64,000 bases of DNA from Bacillota bacterium. Its GTDB lineage: Bacteria > Bacillota_I > Bacilli_A > Erysipelotrichales > Erysipelotrichaceae. The DNA is taken from contig JAHFCO010000004.1 of assembly GCA_023249475.1 (NCBI GenBank), forward strand, positions 1-64,000. Reading direction: 5' to 3'. How positions within the stretch are numbered: the first letter of the stretch is position 1; each line of letters starts with the position of its first letter. The notes under the pieces are model-generated. The model made no database searches. It had not been told where the DNA came from and saw only the letters and a program-made list of their open reading frames with translations. Position numbers and translations under genes: made by a program. This document shows, piece by piece, positions 33,431-42,608 of the stretch.

Positions 33431-35126
33431 GGGTTTTCACCTCCCGCTCATGGCCGATGAAATGATCGACCAAGGTTTCCGGAGGCAATCCGAGACGCAT
33501 CGCCAATGTATAGAGCGAGGTTTGTTTGAGGTTGGCTTTCTGGATGATTTCATTATCGCTCAAGACCTCGACGACCAAGTCGTCGGCGATTTTTTCCCCG
33601 TCGGCGAATACGATCGCCCGATCGGTGTATTCGATCGCCAGATGCATGTCGTGGGTGATGAAGATGATCGTGATCCCGGTCTGGCGGTTAAGGTCGTCCA
33701 GGAAATCCATGATTTCCGTGTAATGGCGATAATCCTGCCCGGCCGTGGGTTCATCGAGAATCAAGACTTCCGTATCCAGCGCCAACATCGCGGCGACGGT
33801 GATGCGCTTGCGCTGTCCGTAGCTTACCGCGCTAACCGGCCAGTTCCGCATCGGCCACAGACCGCATACCGTCAAGGCATGCTGTACCCTCTCGTCGATT
33901 TCCTGTTGAGGTAGATTGCGTAGCGTCAATGCGAACGCGACTTCGTCCTTGATGATGTTTTTCACCAGCATTTGGTTGGGGTTCTGCATCACGAAGCCGA
34001 TTTTCTCGCCGATCTCACGGATCGACCACGACTTCAAATCGGTTTTCTGAAACGTAATGTTCCCATGGTCGGGACGGACGATCCCGCACAACAACTTGGC
34101 CATCGTCGACTTCCCCGCCCCGTTTTTCCCGATGAACGCGATCTTCTCGCCTTTTCGCACTTGAAAAGAGATGTTTTTGATGGCTTCCTGCGTATCGTAG
34201 GAGAAACGTACGTTCGTCGCTTCGATCAACACTTCCCCGGGATAATGTGCTTTCGGCTGGATTTCCGTTTGAATGAAGTTCAAAAGCGAAGCGCGGTAGG
34301 GATCGAGATTGAAACGGGTGACGGAAGACGGATGGTCGTCCGCATGAAGGACGCATCCCGCATGGTGCATCTGCGTGATGAACAGGGGTTCGCGAATCCC
34401 GATTTCAGGTAAGAGTTTTCCGCATAACAGGGTGTCGGCGTCGCCGTCGAACACGATGCGGCCTTCATCCATCACCAAGATCCGGTCGACCTCGCGATGC
34501 AGGACGTCTTCCAGGCGATGCTCGATAATGACGACGGTTTTCCCTTGGGCATGGATATCGTCGATCAACTCCACCGCGTGCATCCCGGCTTTCGGATCAA
34601 GGCTGGCCAACGGTTCGTCGAAAAGCACGATGTCCACGTGCTCGTGCAGAACGCCCGCCAGCGATACTTTTTGTTTTTGTCCCCCCGACAAGGCATAGGG
34701 GACGTGGTTGAGGAAGTCCTGCATCCCGACGATCGAGGCGGCCGCGATCACCTGGGGGATCATCATCGACCGTTTGACCGCCTGGTTCTCAAGGGCGAAG
34801 GCGATGTCCTCGCCGACCGACAAAGCGACGAACTGGGCGTCGGAATCCTGTAGGACCGTCCCGACGTGCTTGCTTAACGAAAAGATGCCGGCATGGCGTG
34901 TATCCATGCCGGCCACCTTGACTTCGCCGGTCGATTCACCTTTGAAGGAGAACGGGATCAATCCGTTGATGCAGTTGGCCAAGGTCGACTTCCCGCTTCC
35001 GCTGGGACCCAGGATCAACACTTTCTCCCCTTCATAGATCGTAAGATTGATTCCATGCAAGGTCGGTTCGCTTTGCGATGCATAGCGGAACCCGAAATCA
35101 TGGAATTCGATCACCGGATTCTTCAT
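33423..35126 (-). CDS. ecfA: ECF transporter ATPase, two fused ATP-binding domains
   Basis: A 567-residue double ATPase. Domain 1 (1-250) has Walker A 'ILGPSGSGKSTLA', signature 'ALSGGQKQKV' and Walker B 'IVLFDEPLASLD'. Domain 2 (300-540) has 'FIGKNGAGKSTMA', signature 'VSYGQRKRI' and 'VLILDEPTAGQD'. Fused EcfA1A2-type (YkoD-like) ATPases are common in group I ECF systems, and the SYGQ form is usual for their second half. It gives ATP-driven import together with EcfT and the S subunit encoded just upstream. Confidence 0.92.
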   Translation of the reverse strand: MKNPVIEFHDFGFRYASQSEPTLHGINLTIYEGEKVLILGPSGSGKSTLANCINGLIPFSFKGESTGEVKVAGMDTRHAGIFSLSKHVGTVLQDSDAQFVALSVGEDIAFALENQAVKRSMMIPQVIAAASIVGMQDFLNHVPYALSGGQKQKVSLAGVLHEHVDIVLFDEPLASLDPKAGMHAVELIDDIHAQGKTVVIIEHRLEDVLHREVDRILVMDEGRIVFDGDADTLLCGKLLPEIGIREPLFITQMHHAGCVLHADDHPSSVTRFNLDPYRASLLNFIQTEIQPKAHYPGEVLIEATNVRFSYDTQEAIKNISFQVRKGEKIAFIGKNGAGKSTMAKLLCGIVRPDHGNITFQKTDLKSWSIREIGEKIGFVMQNPNQMLVKNIIKDEVAFALTLRNLPQQEIDERVQHALTVCGLWPMRNWPVSAVSYGQRKRITVAAMLALDTEVLILDEPTAGQDYRHYTEIMDFLDDLNRQTGITIIFITHDMHLAIEYTDRAIVFADGEKIADDLVVEVLSDNEIIQKANLKQTSLYTLAMRLGLPPETLVDHFIGHEREVKTHE

Positions 35127-35128
35127 GA

Positions 35129-35707
35129 TTATTCTTTCGTCAGGTTCTTGGATCCGCCATAACGTTTCGCGAGTAAGAACAGCAACGGGATGCCCAACAA
35201 AGTCAAGACGAGCACGTTGGACGCGCCGCCGGTCAGCGACTGCATGAAGGTGATCGTCAATTCGCCGCCGTAGAACAAGACGGTGAAGATCGGCGTAATG
35301 ACGCCGAATGCCAAGGCGTTGGCCAATACGGCGATGATGGCGAAGATGACGGCGTGTTTAACGTTGAAGATGCCCTCGTCGATACGGGCTCCGTAGACCG
35401 GAAGCAAACCGACGAAGAAACCCAGGACGGCGTTCCCGATCGACCAGTCGAACCAGAAACCCCAACCGCCGATCAAGTCGGCCAATACATTCCCGACGCC
35501 GCAGGCGACCAAGGCCGGAACCGGTCCGAACAAGGCGCCGACGATGACCGGAATCAACATCGCGGTGGTCAGCTTGGTGTTGGTGAAGACTTGGACGCCC
35601 CCGTAGACCATCAAGACCCCGAACAAGGCGGCGCCGATGGCGACCGCGACGATGGTCTTGGTATTCCATTCCCCGACAATCAATTCGATGATACTCTTCT
35701 TCTTCAT
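35129..35707 (-). CDS. ECF transporter substrate-binding subunit, UPF0397-like
   Basis: A 192-residue protein starting MKKKSIIELIVGEWNTKTIVAVAIGAALFGVLMVYGG, with about five to six membrane helices. The segments 'TKLTTAMLIPVIVGALFGPVPALVACGVGNVLADLIGGWGFWFDWSIGNAVLGFFVGLLPVYG' and 'FTVLFYGGELTITFMQSL' fit the UPF0397 family of ECF S components. The substrate is not known with certainty; vitamins or nucleoside-related compounds are possible given the SAM hydrolases in the same operon (inference). GGAGGG lies 7 bases before ATG 35707, and a TATAAT -10 is at 35733-35738. Confidence 0.8.
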   Translation of the reverse strand: MKKKSIIELIVGEWNTKTIVAVAIGAALFGVLMVYGGVQVFTNTKLTTAMLIPVIVGALFGPVPALVACGVGNVLADLIGGWGFWFDWSIGNAVLGFFVGLLPVYGARIDEGIFNVKHAVIFAIIAVLANALAFGVITPIFTVLFYGGELTITFMQSLTGGASNVLVLTLLGIPLLFLLAKRYGGSKNLTKE

Positions 35708-35794
35708 AGCATACCCTCCTTTGGATAGTTTTATTATACCCCTTTTCCTGAAAACAAATAAAGCGTTACAATGAATTTTCACTCCTTTTCAACA

Positions 35795-35820
35795 CAAAAA
35801 AAAGGAACCGGAGTTCCTTT
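35795..35820 (-). terminator. Terminator of the polyamine operon
   Basis: AAAGGAAC/GTTCCTTT stem with a CGGA loop overlapping the speB stop, followed on the minus strand by nine T residues. Confidence 0.88.
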
Positions 35821-36685
35821 AGCGTAATCTGTTTTTCGAGAGGGCGATCAGCGATTCGCGCGTGATCTTGCAGGCGAGGGCCGTGCTGGCGCCCGAATGG
35901 TCGTAGATCGGGGACAATTCGTTGATGTCCATCCCCACGACGCGCAGATGGCTCATGTGGATGACGGAGTTCAAAAGGTCCATGAAGCCGATCCCGCCGG
36001 CTTCCGGCGTACCGGTTCCCGGGAAATTGGATGGATCCAATACATCGAGGTCGATCGTGATGTAGACGGGGACTTCGCCCAGATTGGGCAGGATGTCCTT
36101 CAAGGTCTCGCAGGTCGATTTTTCGATGTAGTTATGTTGCTGGGCGAAGATGAATTCATCGCGCGCCCCGGAACGCAATCCGAAATGGAAGATCTTCCCG
36201 TCGCCGACCAAGTCGTAGCAGCGTTTGAGCACGGTCGCATGGGAGAACCATTCGCCGTAATAGGTGTCGCGCAGGTCGGTGTGGGCGTCGAAGTGGATGA
36301 TGTGGAGGTCGGGGTATTTTTCATAGACGGCGCGGACAGATCCGAAGGTGACGGTGTGTTCCCCGCCGATCATGAACGGGACTTTCTCGTCGTTCACGAT
36401 TTCCTTGGCGTGTCGGTAGATCTCTTCCAAGGCGCGCTCGGCGCTGCCAAAAGGCAGGACGAGGTCGCCGGAATCGAAGACGCTGCATTGGACCAAATCA
36501 TAATCCTGGTACGGGCTGTAGGTTTCCAATCCGATCGATTCGGCGCGGATCGCACTGGGTCCGAAGCGGGTCCCCGGACGAAACGAGGTGGTGGAGTCAA
36601 ACGGTGCGCCGAAGATCACGATGTGCGAATCTTCGTATTCCTTATCGCATCCGACGAAGGTGGAGACGTTTTTATTCATGGTCAT
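35819..36685 (-). CDS. speB: Agmatinase
   Basis: A 288-residue ureohydrolase converting agmatine to putrescine and urea. Mn ligands appear in 'MIGGEHTVTFG', 'IIHFDAHTDLRD' and 'ITIDLDVLDPSNFPGTGTPEAGG', the last also being the arginase/agmatinase specificity loop. It is the last gene of speD-speA-speE-speB; an arginine decarboxylase in the same operon makes agmatine the expected substrate. AAGGAG is 9 bases upstream of the ATG, inside the end of speE, which it overlaps by 14 bases. Confidence 0.93.
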   Translation of the reverse strand: MTMNKNVSTFVGCDKEYEDSHIVIFGAPFDSTTSFRPGTRFGPSAIRAESIGLETYSPYQDYDLVQCSVFDSGDLVLPFGSAERALEEIYRHAKEIVNDEKVPFMIGGEHTVTFGSVRAVYEKYPDLHIIHFDAHTDLRDTYYGEWFSHATVLKRCYDLVGDGKIFHFGLRSGARDEFIFAQQHNYIEKSTCETLKDILPNLGEVPVYITIDLDVLDPSNFPGTGTPEAGGIGFMDLLNSVIHMSHLRVVGMDINELSPIYDHSGASTALACKITRESLIALSKNRLR

Positions 36686-37526
36686 TTTTCAACAACTCCT
36701 TTACATAGTTGGGAAGCGCGAAGCAACCCACATGAAGTTCGGTGTTATAATACTTGGTTTTCAGGTTCAATGCATTCCATTTGACCGCATCCAGGTCTTT
36801 GATCGGATCGAATTTCTTCGAAGCGAAGCCAAACAGCCAATAGCCCGAAGGATAGGTCGGGATATGCGCCTGATAGACGCGCGCGATCGGGAATTTCTCG
36901 CGGATCCGGCGATGCGCGCGTTGCATCGCGACGGCGTTGAAACTATAGTAGGGGCTTTCGTGTTGGTTGACCAGAATCCCGGATTCGCTCAGGGCGTTGT
37001 AGCAGTTGCCGTAGAATTCACGGGTGAACAAGCCTTCGCCCGGACCGACCGGGTCGGTCGAGTCGACGAGAATCAAATCATAGTCGTTCTTTTTCGAACG
37101 GACGAATTTCAAGCCGTCTTCGAAGTGCAGTTTGACGCGCGGGTCGTCGAAGGAACAGGCGGTCGACGGAAAGAACTGACGGCAGACCGTCACGACTTCC
37201 TCGTCGATTTCGACCATGTCGATGTGTTCGATGCTGGCGTAGCGGCAGAGTTCGCGGATCGTCCCGCCGTCGCCCGCGCCGATGACCAAGACCCGCTTGA
37301 TGTCGGGGTTGACGGACATGGGGACGTGCACGATCATGTCGTGGTAGATGAACTCGTCTTTTTCGGTGATCATGATGTAGCCGTCCAGACTGAAGAATTT
37401 CCCGAATTCCGGGGATTGGAAAACGTCGATGCGTTGGAAGTCGGACTGTTTGCTTAAGAGTTGACGGTCGACTTTGACGGAGAAACGGACGTTTTCCGTA
37501 TGTTGTTCGGTGAACCAGAATTCCAT
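36672..37526 (-). CDS. speE: Polyamine aminopropyltransferase (spermidine synthase)
   Basis: A 284-residue SpeE: N-terminal beta domain 'WFTEQHTENVRFSVKVDRQLLSKQSDFQRIDVFQSPEFGKFFSLDGYIMITEKDEFIYHDMIVHVPM', Rossmann motif 'VLVIGAGDGGTIREL' and catalytic 'LILVDSTDPVGPGEGLFTREFY'. It transfers the aminopropyl group of decarboxylated SAM to putrescine. Operon position between the arginine decarboxylase and agmatinase genes agrees. Confidence 0.95.
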   Translation of the reverse strand: MEFWFTEQHTENVRFSVKVDRQLLSKQSDFQRIDVFQSPEFGKFFSLDGYIMITEKDEFIYHDMIVHVPMSVNPDIKRVLVIGAGDGGTIRELCRYASIEHIDMVEIDEEVVTVCRQFFPSTACSFDDPRVKLHFEDGLKFVRSKKNDYDLILVDSTDPVGPGEGLFTREFYGNCYNALSESGILVNQHESPYYSFNAVAMQRAHRRIREKFPIARVYQAHIPTYPSGYWLFGFASKKFDPIKDLDAVKWNALNLKTKYYNTELHVGCFALPNYVKELLKNDHE

Positions 37527-37529
37527 GGG

Positions 37530-38981
37530 TTATACCTCCAGTACGTTGATGTATTCGATGGCGGTGTCTTCGATGCCGGTCAGGAAACTGCCCCTGTCCT
37601 TGGCGTAGAGGATGTAGTCGATGGCTTCCTGCGTGATCAGTTCGCCGGGGGCCAGGATCGGGATGCCGGGCGGATAGACCATGATCGATTCGCCGGCGAT
37701 TTCATCCAAGGCTTCGACGATCTTGACTTTCTTCTGCGTGGCGTAGAAGGCGCGCTGCGGGGAGACGCGGACGATCGGGGAGACGTATTCGTAGGTGATC
37801 ATCCCGAAGTCTTCCTTGGCGTAGTTTTCCTGGATGTCCATCAAGGCGCTGATCAGACGTTCGATGTCTTGCCTCTTGTCGCCGATCCCGACGATCGCCA
37901 GGATGTTGCCGAGGTCGCCCAGTTCGACCTGGATGTCGTATTCGTCGCGCAGGATGTCGTAGACTTCGATCCCGGCCAAACCGATGCCGCGCGTATGGAT
38001 CGTAAGTTTGGTCGTATCGAAATTGGCGATGTTCCCGCCGTTGATGATGTCGCTTCCGAAACAATAGAAACCCGGGATCTTGTTGATCTCGGTGCGTGCG
38101 TAGTCCGTCAGCTGCATGACCCTGGAAAACTCTTCTTCCCCGTGCAACGCCAAGAACTTGCGCGTGATGTCCAGGGAGGAAAGCAGGAGGTAGCTGCCGC
38201 TGGTCGTATGGGTGAGGTTGAGCACTTGGCGCACTTCCCCCATCATTTTGGGATCTTGGATGAGCAGGAAGGAGCTTTGGGTTAAGCTTCCCCCGGTCTT
38301 ATGCATGCTGACGGCGGCCATGTCGGCCCCCGCGGCCATCGCGCTGACCGGCAGTCCGCTCTTAAAGTAGAAATGCGTCCCGTGGGCTTCGTCCACGATG
38401 ACTTTCATGTTGTGTCTGTGGGCGAGTTCCACGATCGCGGGAAGGTCGCTGCAGATGCCGTAGTAGGTCGGGTTGTTGACGAAGACGGCCTTGGCGTCGG
38501 GGTTCTTGAGGATCGCTTCTTCCACATCCTTCAGTTGCATCCCCAAGGGGATGCCCAGTTTGGGATGGACGCCGGGGTTGACATAGACCGGGATCGCCCC
38601 CGTCAAGATCAAGGCGTAGATGGCGGAGCGATGGACGTTGCGCGGCAGGATGATCTTCTCTTCCTTCCGTGCGACGTTCATGACCATCGCCTGGACGGCG
38701 GCGGTCGTACCGTTCACGATGAAAAAGGCATGTCCGGCCCCGAAGGCCTGGGCGGCGATTTCCTCCGCCTCCAAGATCACCCCGACGGGGTGGCAAAGAT
38801 TGTCCAGATCTTTGCGTGAATTCATATCGAAACGAAGGCATTTGTCGCCTAAAAACTCCCGAAGCATCGGGTTGCCCTTGCCCTGCTTATGTCCCGGAAC
38901 GTCGAACGCGACGGTCCGCTTGTGCGTATGCGTGATCATCGCTTCCGCGATGGGCGCCTTGCTTTGATCGAGTTGTGTCAT
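37530..38981 (-). CDS. speA: Orn/Lys/Arg decarboxylase, likely arginine decarboxylase
   Basis: A 483-residue fold-type I PLP decarboxylase of the group III family. The PLP lysine is in '[17 protein letters not shown]' (about residue 225), with '[19 protein letters not shown]' at the N-terminus, '[14 protein letters not shown]' and '[11 protein letters not shown]', and C-terminal '[13 protein letters not shown]'. It lacks the N-terminal wing domain of inducible AdiA/CadA. Context with agmatinase makes arginine the probable substrate, as in the B. subtilis SpeA. Overlaps the speD stop by 4 bases. Confidence 0.92.
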   Translation of the reverse strand: MTQLDQSKAPIAEAMITHTHKRTVAFDVPGHKQGKGNPMLREFLGDKCLRFDMNSRKDLDNLCHPVGVILEAEEIAAQAFGAGHAFFIVNGTTAAVQAMVMNVARKEEKIILPRNVHRSAIYALILTGAIPVYVNPGVHPKLGIPLGMQLKDVEEAILKNPDAKAVFVNNPTYYGICSDLPAIVELAHRHNMKVIVDEAHGTHFYFKSGLPVSAMAAGADMAAVSMHKTGGSLTQSSFLLIQDPKMMGEVRQVLNLTHTTSGSYLLLSSLDITRKFLALHGEEEFSRVMQLTDYARTEINKIPGFYCFGSDIINGGNIANFDTTKLTIHTRGIGLAGIEVYDILRDEYDIQVELGDLGNILAIVGIGDKRQDIERLISALMDIQENYAKEDFGMITYEYVSPIVRVSPQRAFYATQKKVKIVEALDEIAGESIMVYPPGIPILAPGELITQEAIDYILYAKDRGSFLTGIEDTAIEYINVLEV

Positions 38982-39793
38982 TGAACCTCTTCCTCTTGGT
39001 AGATGTTTTCCCCGCTGAAAATCTCAATCATTTCTTTGTATAAGGCGTCGTGGATCTCGCGGCGCTGCGTCGGACGCAGGTCGTCGGGATCCGTATTGAA
39101 CATGTAGTTCTCAAGGTCGATGTGGTTGATCATCATCTTGGTGTGGAAGAGGTTGGTATGGTAGACGTTCACGTCCAGCGCGTCGTAGCGCTTCAGCGTC
39201 TTCTTGTCGATGAAGTTCTGGATCGAGGTGATGTCGTGGTCGATGAAGAATTTCTTCCCTTCCAGGTTGCGCGTGAAGCCCCGTACGCGGTAGTCGATCG
39301 TGATGATGTCCGAATCGAAACTGCCGATCAGGTAATCCAGGGCTTTGAGCGGCGAAATGCGGCCGCAGGTGGAGACGTCGATGTCGACCCGGAAGGTCGA
39401 GATGTTCTGGTCGGGATGATGTTCGGGATAGGTATGCACGGTCACATGGCTCTTGTCCAGGTGGGCGAGGATGGTACGCGGCGTGACTTCCCCGCTCATG
39501 TTCAACGAGGGGTCCTTCAGTTGTTCTTCGACCGGCTCTTCGCTGATCAAGACCGTGACGCTGGCGCCTTGCGGGTCGTAATCCTGCTTGGCGATGTTGA
39601 GGACATGGGCGCCGATGATCTCGGTGACGTCGCAAAGGATCTTGGTCAGACGCGCCGAATTGTATTGTTCGTCGATGTAGGTCAGGTAGTCCTTGTGTTC
39701 CCTCTCGCTCTTGGCATAGCAGATATCGTAGATGTTGAAACTCAATGTTTTCGTCAAGTTATTAAATCCGTAAAGAGCGATTTTCTTGTTCAT
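38978..39793 (-). CDS. speD: S-adenosylmethionine decarboxylase proenzyme, class 1 (long form)
   Basis: A 271-residue SpeD of the E. coli-like long type. Self-cleavage to form the pyruvoyl group is expected before the Ser in '[21 protein letters not shown]' (about residue 112). '[65 protein letters not shown]' is the conserved C-terminal chain. It supplies decarboxylated SAM to SpeE. The ATG at 39793 is 10 bases after GGAGG; a GTG two codons earlier is a possible alternative. First gene of the polyamine operon with its own promoter. Confidence 0.94.
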   Translation of the reverse strand: MNKKIALYGFNNLTKTLSFNIYDICYAKSEREHKDYLTYIDEQYNSARLTKILCDVTEIIGAHVLNIAKQDYDPQGASVTVLISEEPVEEQLKDPSLNMSGEVTPRTILAHLDKSHVTVHTYPEHHPDQNISTFRVDIDVSTCGRISPLKALDYLIGSFDSDIITIDYRVRGFTRNLEGKKFFIDHDITSIQNFIDKKTLKRYDALDVNVYHTNLFHTKMMINHIDLENYMFNTDPDDLRPTQRREIHDALYKEMIEIFSGENIYQEEEVQ

Positions 39794-39828
39794 TTCCACA
39801 AACCCTCCTGTTTATCAATGCGAAACAA

Positions 39829-39856
39829 ATTATACAGTATTATTAAAAATCCGCAA
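39829..39856 (-). promoter_or_regulatory. Promoter of the polyamine operon
   Basis: Minus-strand -35 TTGCGG (39851-39856), 16-base spacer, -10 TATAAT (39829-39834), 36 bases before the speD start. Confidence 0.68.
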
Positions 39857-39903
39857 CCCTTTTCCCTTGATTTCACCAACTTTTTCACCCTCGCATCTTT
39901 CAA

Positions 39904-39931
39904 GAAAAAAAGCCTCGTCCAAGAGGCTTTT
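39904..39931 (-). terminator. Terminator of the thioredoxin/CcdA gene set
   Basis: AAAAGCCTC/GAGGCTTTT stem with a 6-base loop, 7 bases past the stop at 39938, followed by T residues on the minus strand. Confidence 0.85.
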
Positions 39932-39937
39932 CGCGCA

Positions 39938-41128
39938 TTAATAAAAGTTGAGTTGCAACCATGCCGGCTTCAAAATCATCAGTAATCCGATCAGGACCAT
40001 GATGATCCCGCCGACCAGATGCGACCATTTCCCGTACTTCGTGGAGATGCCCGTCAAGGTCATCGTCTTCATGGCGATGAAAAACACCAGCAGGTCGTCC
40101 AAGAGGAAGAACAGGATGTAAAGCAGGAGATAGCCGACATATTGGAAGGCGTCGAGGTTCTGCAGCGCCAAGATCTGGGTGAAGATGACCGGGAATCCCG
40201 CCGAACAGAGCAGTTCGATGAAATTGACGGACAAGGCCAGGCCCATGATGCCCAAAATCGCCAGATAGAACACCGGTTGGTTGGAGATCGACAGGACTTT
40301 TTTCTTCAGTTTCTTGCGCTTGTCGTCGTCGACGACTTCGCACCCGTCGTCGGGTGTTTTCAAGAACGAGCGGAAGTTGAAGACCCCGCCCGCGATCGCG
40401 ACCGCCCCGATGGCGTAGCGGACGTAGGCGATCGATCCGAAGAACACGGTGATGTTGAGCCAGGATAGCATGAAGAGGAAATACATCGCGGCGGAAGTGA
40501 TAAGGAACGCCCCGCCCAGGATCCACATCTTCTTGCGGTCTTCCATACGGAACAGCATGCCGATCAAGAAAAGCAGGGTCCACATGGCGCAGGGGTTGAA
40601 TCCGTCAAGGATACCCAAAACGATCGCGACCAGCGGGATGGATACGGTCGCCATGTCCACGGTGCCGAAGAACGGAAGCGTGACGGTCGAACCGCCGGTG
40701 TAGTCGACCGTCCCCGTACCGGGTTTGACGATCCCCAACATTTCGCCGACCAAATCGCGGACCGGGTTTTCCTTGGTGTCCGCGATCGCATCGAGGATGG
40801 TTTGGTCGGTGATGCCTTCGGTGAACCCCGAGATGCGGTATCTTCCGATCAACACGAAAGGAACGGTCTTGATCGGAGCCCCGATCAGATCGCCGACTTT
40901 CTTCATCAATTCCCGGTTGGCTTCGTTTTCGATGACTTCAAAACGATGGAATTCAAGGGTCGGATCCTCTTCACCCAACTCGTTCAGGAACACTTCCTGG
41001 TTGGCGCAGTGGATGCAGGTTTCCGAGTAAAAGACGTAGATATGGAGTTTGGCGGGGGCTTCCTCGGCCGATACAGGCAATAGGAACGCGAACATCAACA
41101 ATCCGATGAATAAGATCCGTTTAATCAT
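39938..41128 (-). CDS. Membrane thiol transporter: thioredoxin domain plus CcdA/DsbD-like domain
   Basis: A 396-residue protein with a signal peptide (MIKRILFIGLLMFAFLLPVSAEE) and an extracytoplasmic thioredoxin/glutaredoxin-like domain with CxxC in 'FYSETCIHCANQEVF' (about residue 37-42). A six-helix membrane domain carries the CcdA-type cysteines in 'GFNPCAMWTLLFLIGM' and 'FIELLCSAGFPVIF'. In CcdA/DsbD these cysteines carry electrons from cytoplasmic thioredoxin across the membrane. The cytoplasmic thioredoxin gene overlaps its start by 8 bases, which fits a relay. Confidence 0.87.
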   Translation of the reverse strand: MIKRILFIGLLMFAFLLPVSAEEAPAKLHIYVFYSETCIHCANQEVFLNELGEEDPTLEFHRFEVIENEANRELMKKVGDLIGAPIKTVPFVLIGRYRISGFTEGITDQTILDAIADTKENPVRDLVGEMLGIVKPGTGTVDYTGGSTVTLPFFGTVDMATVSIPLVAIVLGILDGFNPCAMWTLLFLIGMLFRMEDRKKMWILGGAFLITSAAMYFLFMLSWLNITVFFGSIAYVRYAIGAVAIAGGVFNFRSFLKTPDDGCEVVDDDKRKKLKKKVLSISNQPVFYLAILGIMGLALSVNFIELLCSAGFPVIFTQILALQNLDAFQYVGYLLLYILFFLLDDLLVFFIAMKTMTLTGISTKYGKWSHLVGGIIMVLIGLLMILKPAWLQLNFY

Positions 41129-41381
41129 GGAAGACTTCCTCTTTGAGTTCTAAGGCGGTACGTTCGCCGACGATGCGCCGGATTTCCTTCCCTTCCTCAT
41201 CCAACACGATGAAGACCGGTAAGGTTTTTCCGACGGTATAGGGTGCGACTTTCTCTTCGTCGAAATCCAGATCCAGGATTTCCAGCGAATAGCGCGCGGT
41301 CAATTCTTTCAATTCACGAAGACGTTTATGGACGATGAGACAAGCGGGACACCAGGTCGCCGAGATCATGACGACTTTCAT
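41121..41381 (-). CDS. Small thioredoxin-like protein
   Basis: An 86-residue thioredoxin-fold protein with 'MISATWCPACLIVHKRL' (CPAC active site) and the cis-Pro segment 'GKTLPVFIVLDEEG'. Shorter than classical thioredoxin (about 105 residues), nearer to glutaredoxin-like proteins. It starts one base after the cysteine desulfurase stop and overlaps the membrane CcdA-like gene, so it probably feeds electrons to that protein (inference). Confidence 0.83.
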   Translation of the reverse strand: MKVVMISATWCPACLIVHKRLRELKELTARYSLEILDLDFDEEKVAPYTVGKTLPVFIVLDEEGKEIRRIVGERTALELKEEVFHD

Positions 41382-41382
41382 T

Positions 41383-42489
41383 TCAATCGGCCGTCCGTTC
41401 TTTCAAGGCTTGGATCAATTGTTCGAGCTCGTCCATGGTGGTCAGATGGGAGAGGCTGATGCGGATGCTGGAGGTCGCGCGGGCTTCGTCCTTGGTGATC
41501 GCATGGACCGAACGGGAGAACCCTTCCTTCCCGCTGCATGCGCTGCGCGCCGTGAGATAAATCCCGCGTTCGCTCAACCATTCCACCGTCTCGTCCGAAT
41601 CTTTGCCTATGAGGCTAAGATTGAGGATATGGGGGATTCCGTAGCGATTGGTGTTGAAGGTGATGGAGGGGATTTCGCCCAAGGCTTCGCGGAGCTTGTC
41701 GTTCATCGCCTTGACATGGTCGAATCTTCGAACCTCGTCGAAGGTGAACAGTTCGATCGCTTTGGCCGCCGCCGCCACGAAGGACACCGCCGGGGTTCCG
41801 GATCGGACGTTGGTGAGGCTTTTCCCGCCATTGATCAAGGGGATCAGTTCCAAACCTTGGTTGCGGATCAATCCGCCGATCCCTTTGGGACCGTAGAACT
41901 TATGGACGCTGAACGAAACCAGGTCGAACGCGTTGAGGTCGATGGGGCATTTCCCGATCGCCTGGGTCGCGTCGCAATGGAAGAGCACGCCTTTTTCACG
42001 GGCGATCAGCGCGGCTTCTTCGACCGGTTGACGGATCCCCGTCTCGCTGTCGACCGCCACCAAGGTCACCAGGCAGGTGTCTTCCCGGATCAATGACGTC
42101 AGCGACTCCAGATCATAGCGTCCGTCTTCATCCAAGGTCACGAAGTCCAGGTCATAGCCCGCACGCATCAGATAGGTCAGAGGGGCGACGACGGAGGAAT
42201 GTTCGATCAAGGACGAGACGATGTGTTTCTTTTCGGGCAACTTATTCGCAACCCCTTTGATCGCCAAATTGTTGGACTCGGAAGCGCCGGAGGTAAACAC
42301 GATTTCCTTTTGGATCAAGCCCAGACGCGTCTGGATCGATCGGATCCGTTCATCCAAAAAAGCCCGGGATGTTCGTCCAAGAGCATGGGAGGCATTGGGG
42401 TTGGCAACATAATCGCGGTCCGCTTCCAGCAACGCCTTGGAAACTTCAGGGTCGCATGGCGTGGTCGCGCTGTAATCGAAGTAGGGCAT
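41383..42489 (-). CDS. Cysteine desulfurase (NifS/IscS family)
   Basis: A 368-residue PLP enzyme: N-terminal 'YFDYSATTPCDPEV', 'VFTSGASESNNLAIKG', 'FHCDATQAIGK', PLP lysine in 'SFSVHKFYGPKGIGG' and catalytic Cys in 'TARSACSGKEGFSRSVHAI'. It takes sulfur from cysteine for iron-sulfur clusters or tRNA thiolation. No IscU or MnmA gene is adjacent; instead it heads a three-gene set with thioredoxin and a CcdA-like membrane protein. GGAAGGTG lies 7 bases upstream of the ATG. Confidence 0.92.
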   Translation of the reverse strand: MPYFDYSATTPCDPEVSKALLEADRDYVANPNASHALGRTSRAFLDERIRSIQTRLGLIQKEIVFTSGASESNNLAIKGVANKLPEKKHIVSSLIEHSSVVAPLTYLMRAGYDLDFVTLDEDGRYDLESLTSLIREDTCLVTLVAVDSETGIRQPVEEAALIAREKGVLFHCDATQAIGKCPIDLNAFDLVSFSVHKFYGPKGIGGLIRNQGLELIPLINGGKSLTNVRSGTPAVSFVAAAAKAIELFTFDEVRRFDHVKAMNDKLREALGEIPSITFNTNRYGIPHILNLSLIGKDSDETVEWLSERGIYLTARSACSGKEGFSRSVHAITKDEARATSSIRISLSHLTTMDELEQLIQALKERTAD

Positions 42490-42576
42490 GGAATCACCTT
42501 CCGGCTTTCATTGTATCACAATCGACTTACTTTTCGTTCGTCCGACACTCTTTTCACCTGCTTTTCAAAGAGTGGG

Positions 42577-42603
42577 AAAAAAGGAATCCTTGCAGGATCC
42601 CTT
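42577..42603 (-). terminator. Terminator of the M23 peptidase gene
   Basis: AAGGAATCC/GGATCCCTT stem with one G-T pair and a 5-base loop, followed by T residues on the minus strand, just past the stop at 42609. Confidence 0.8.
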
Positions 42604-42608
42604 GCGTT

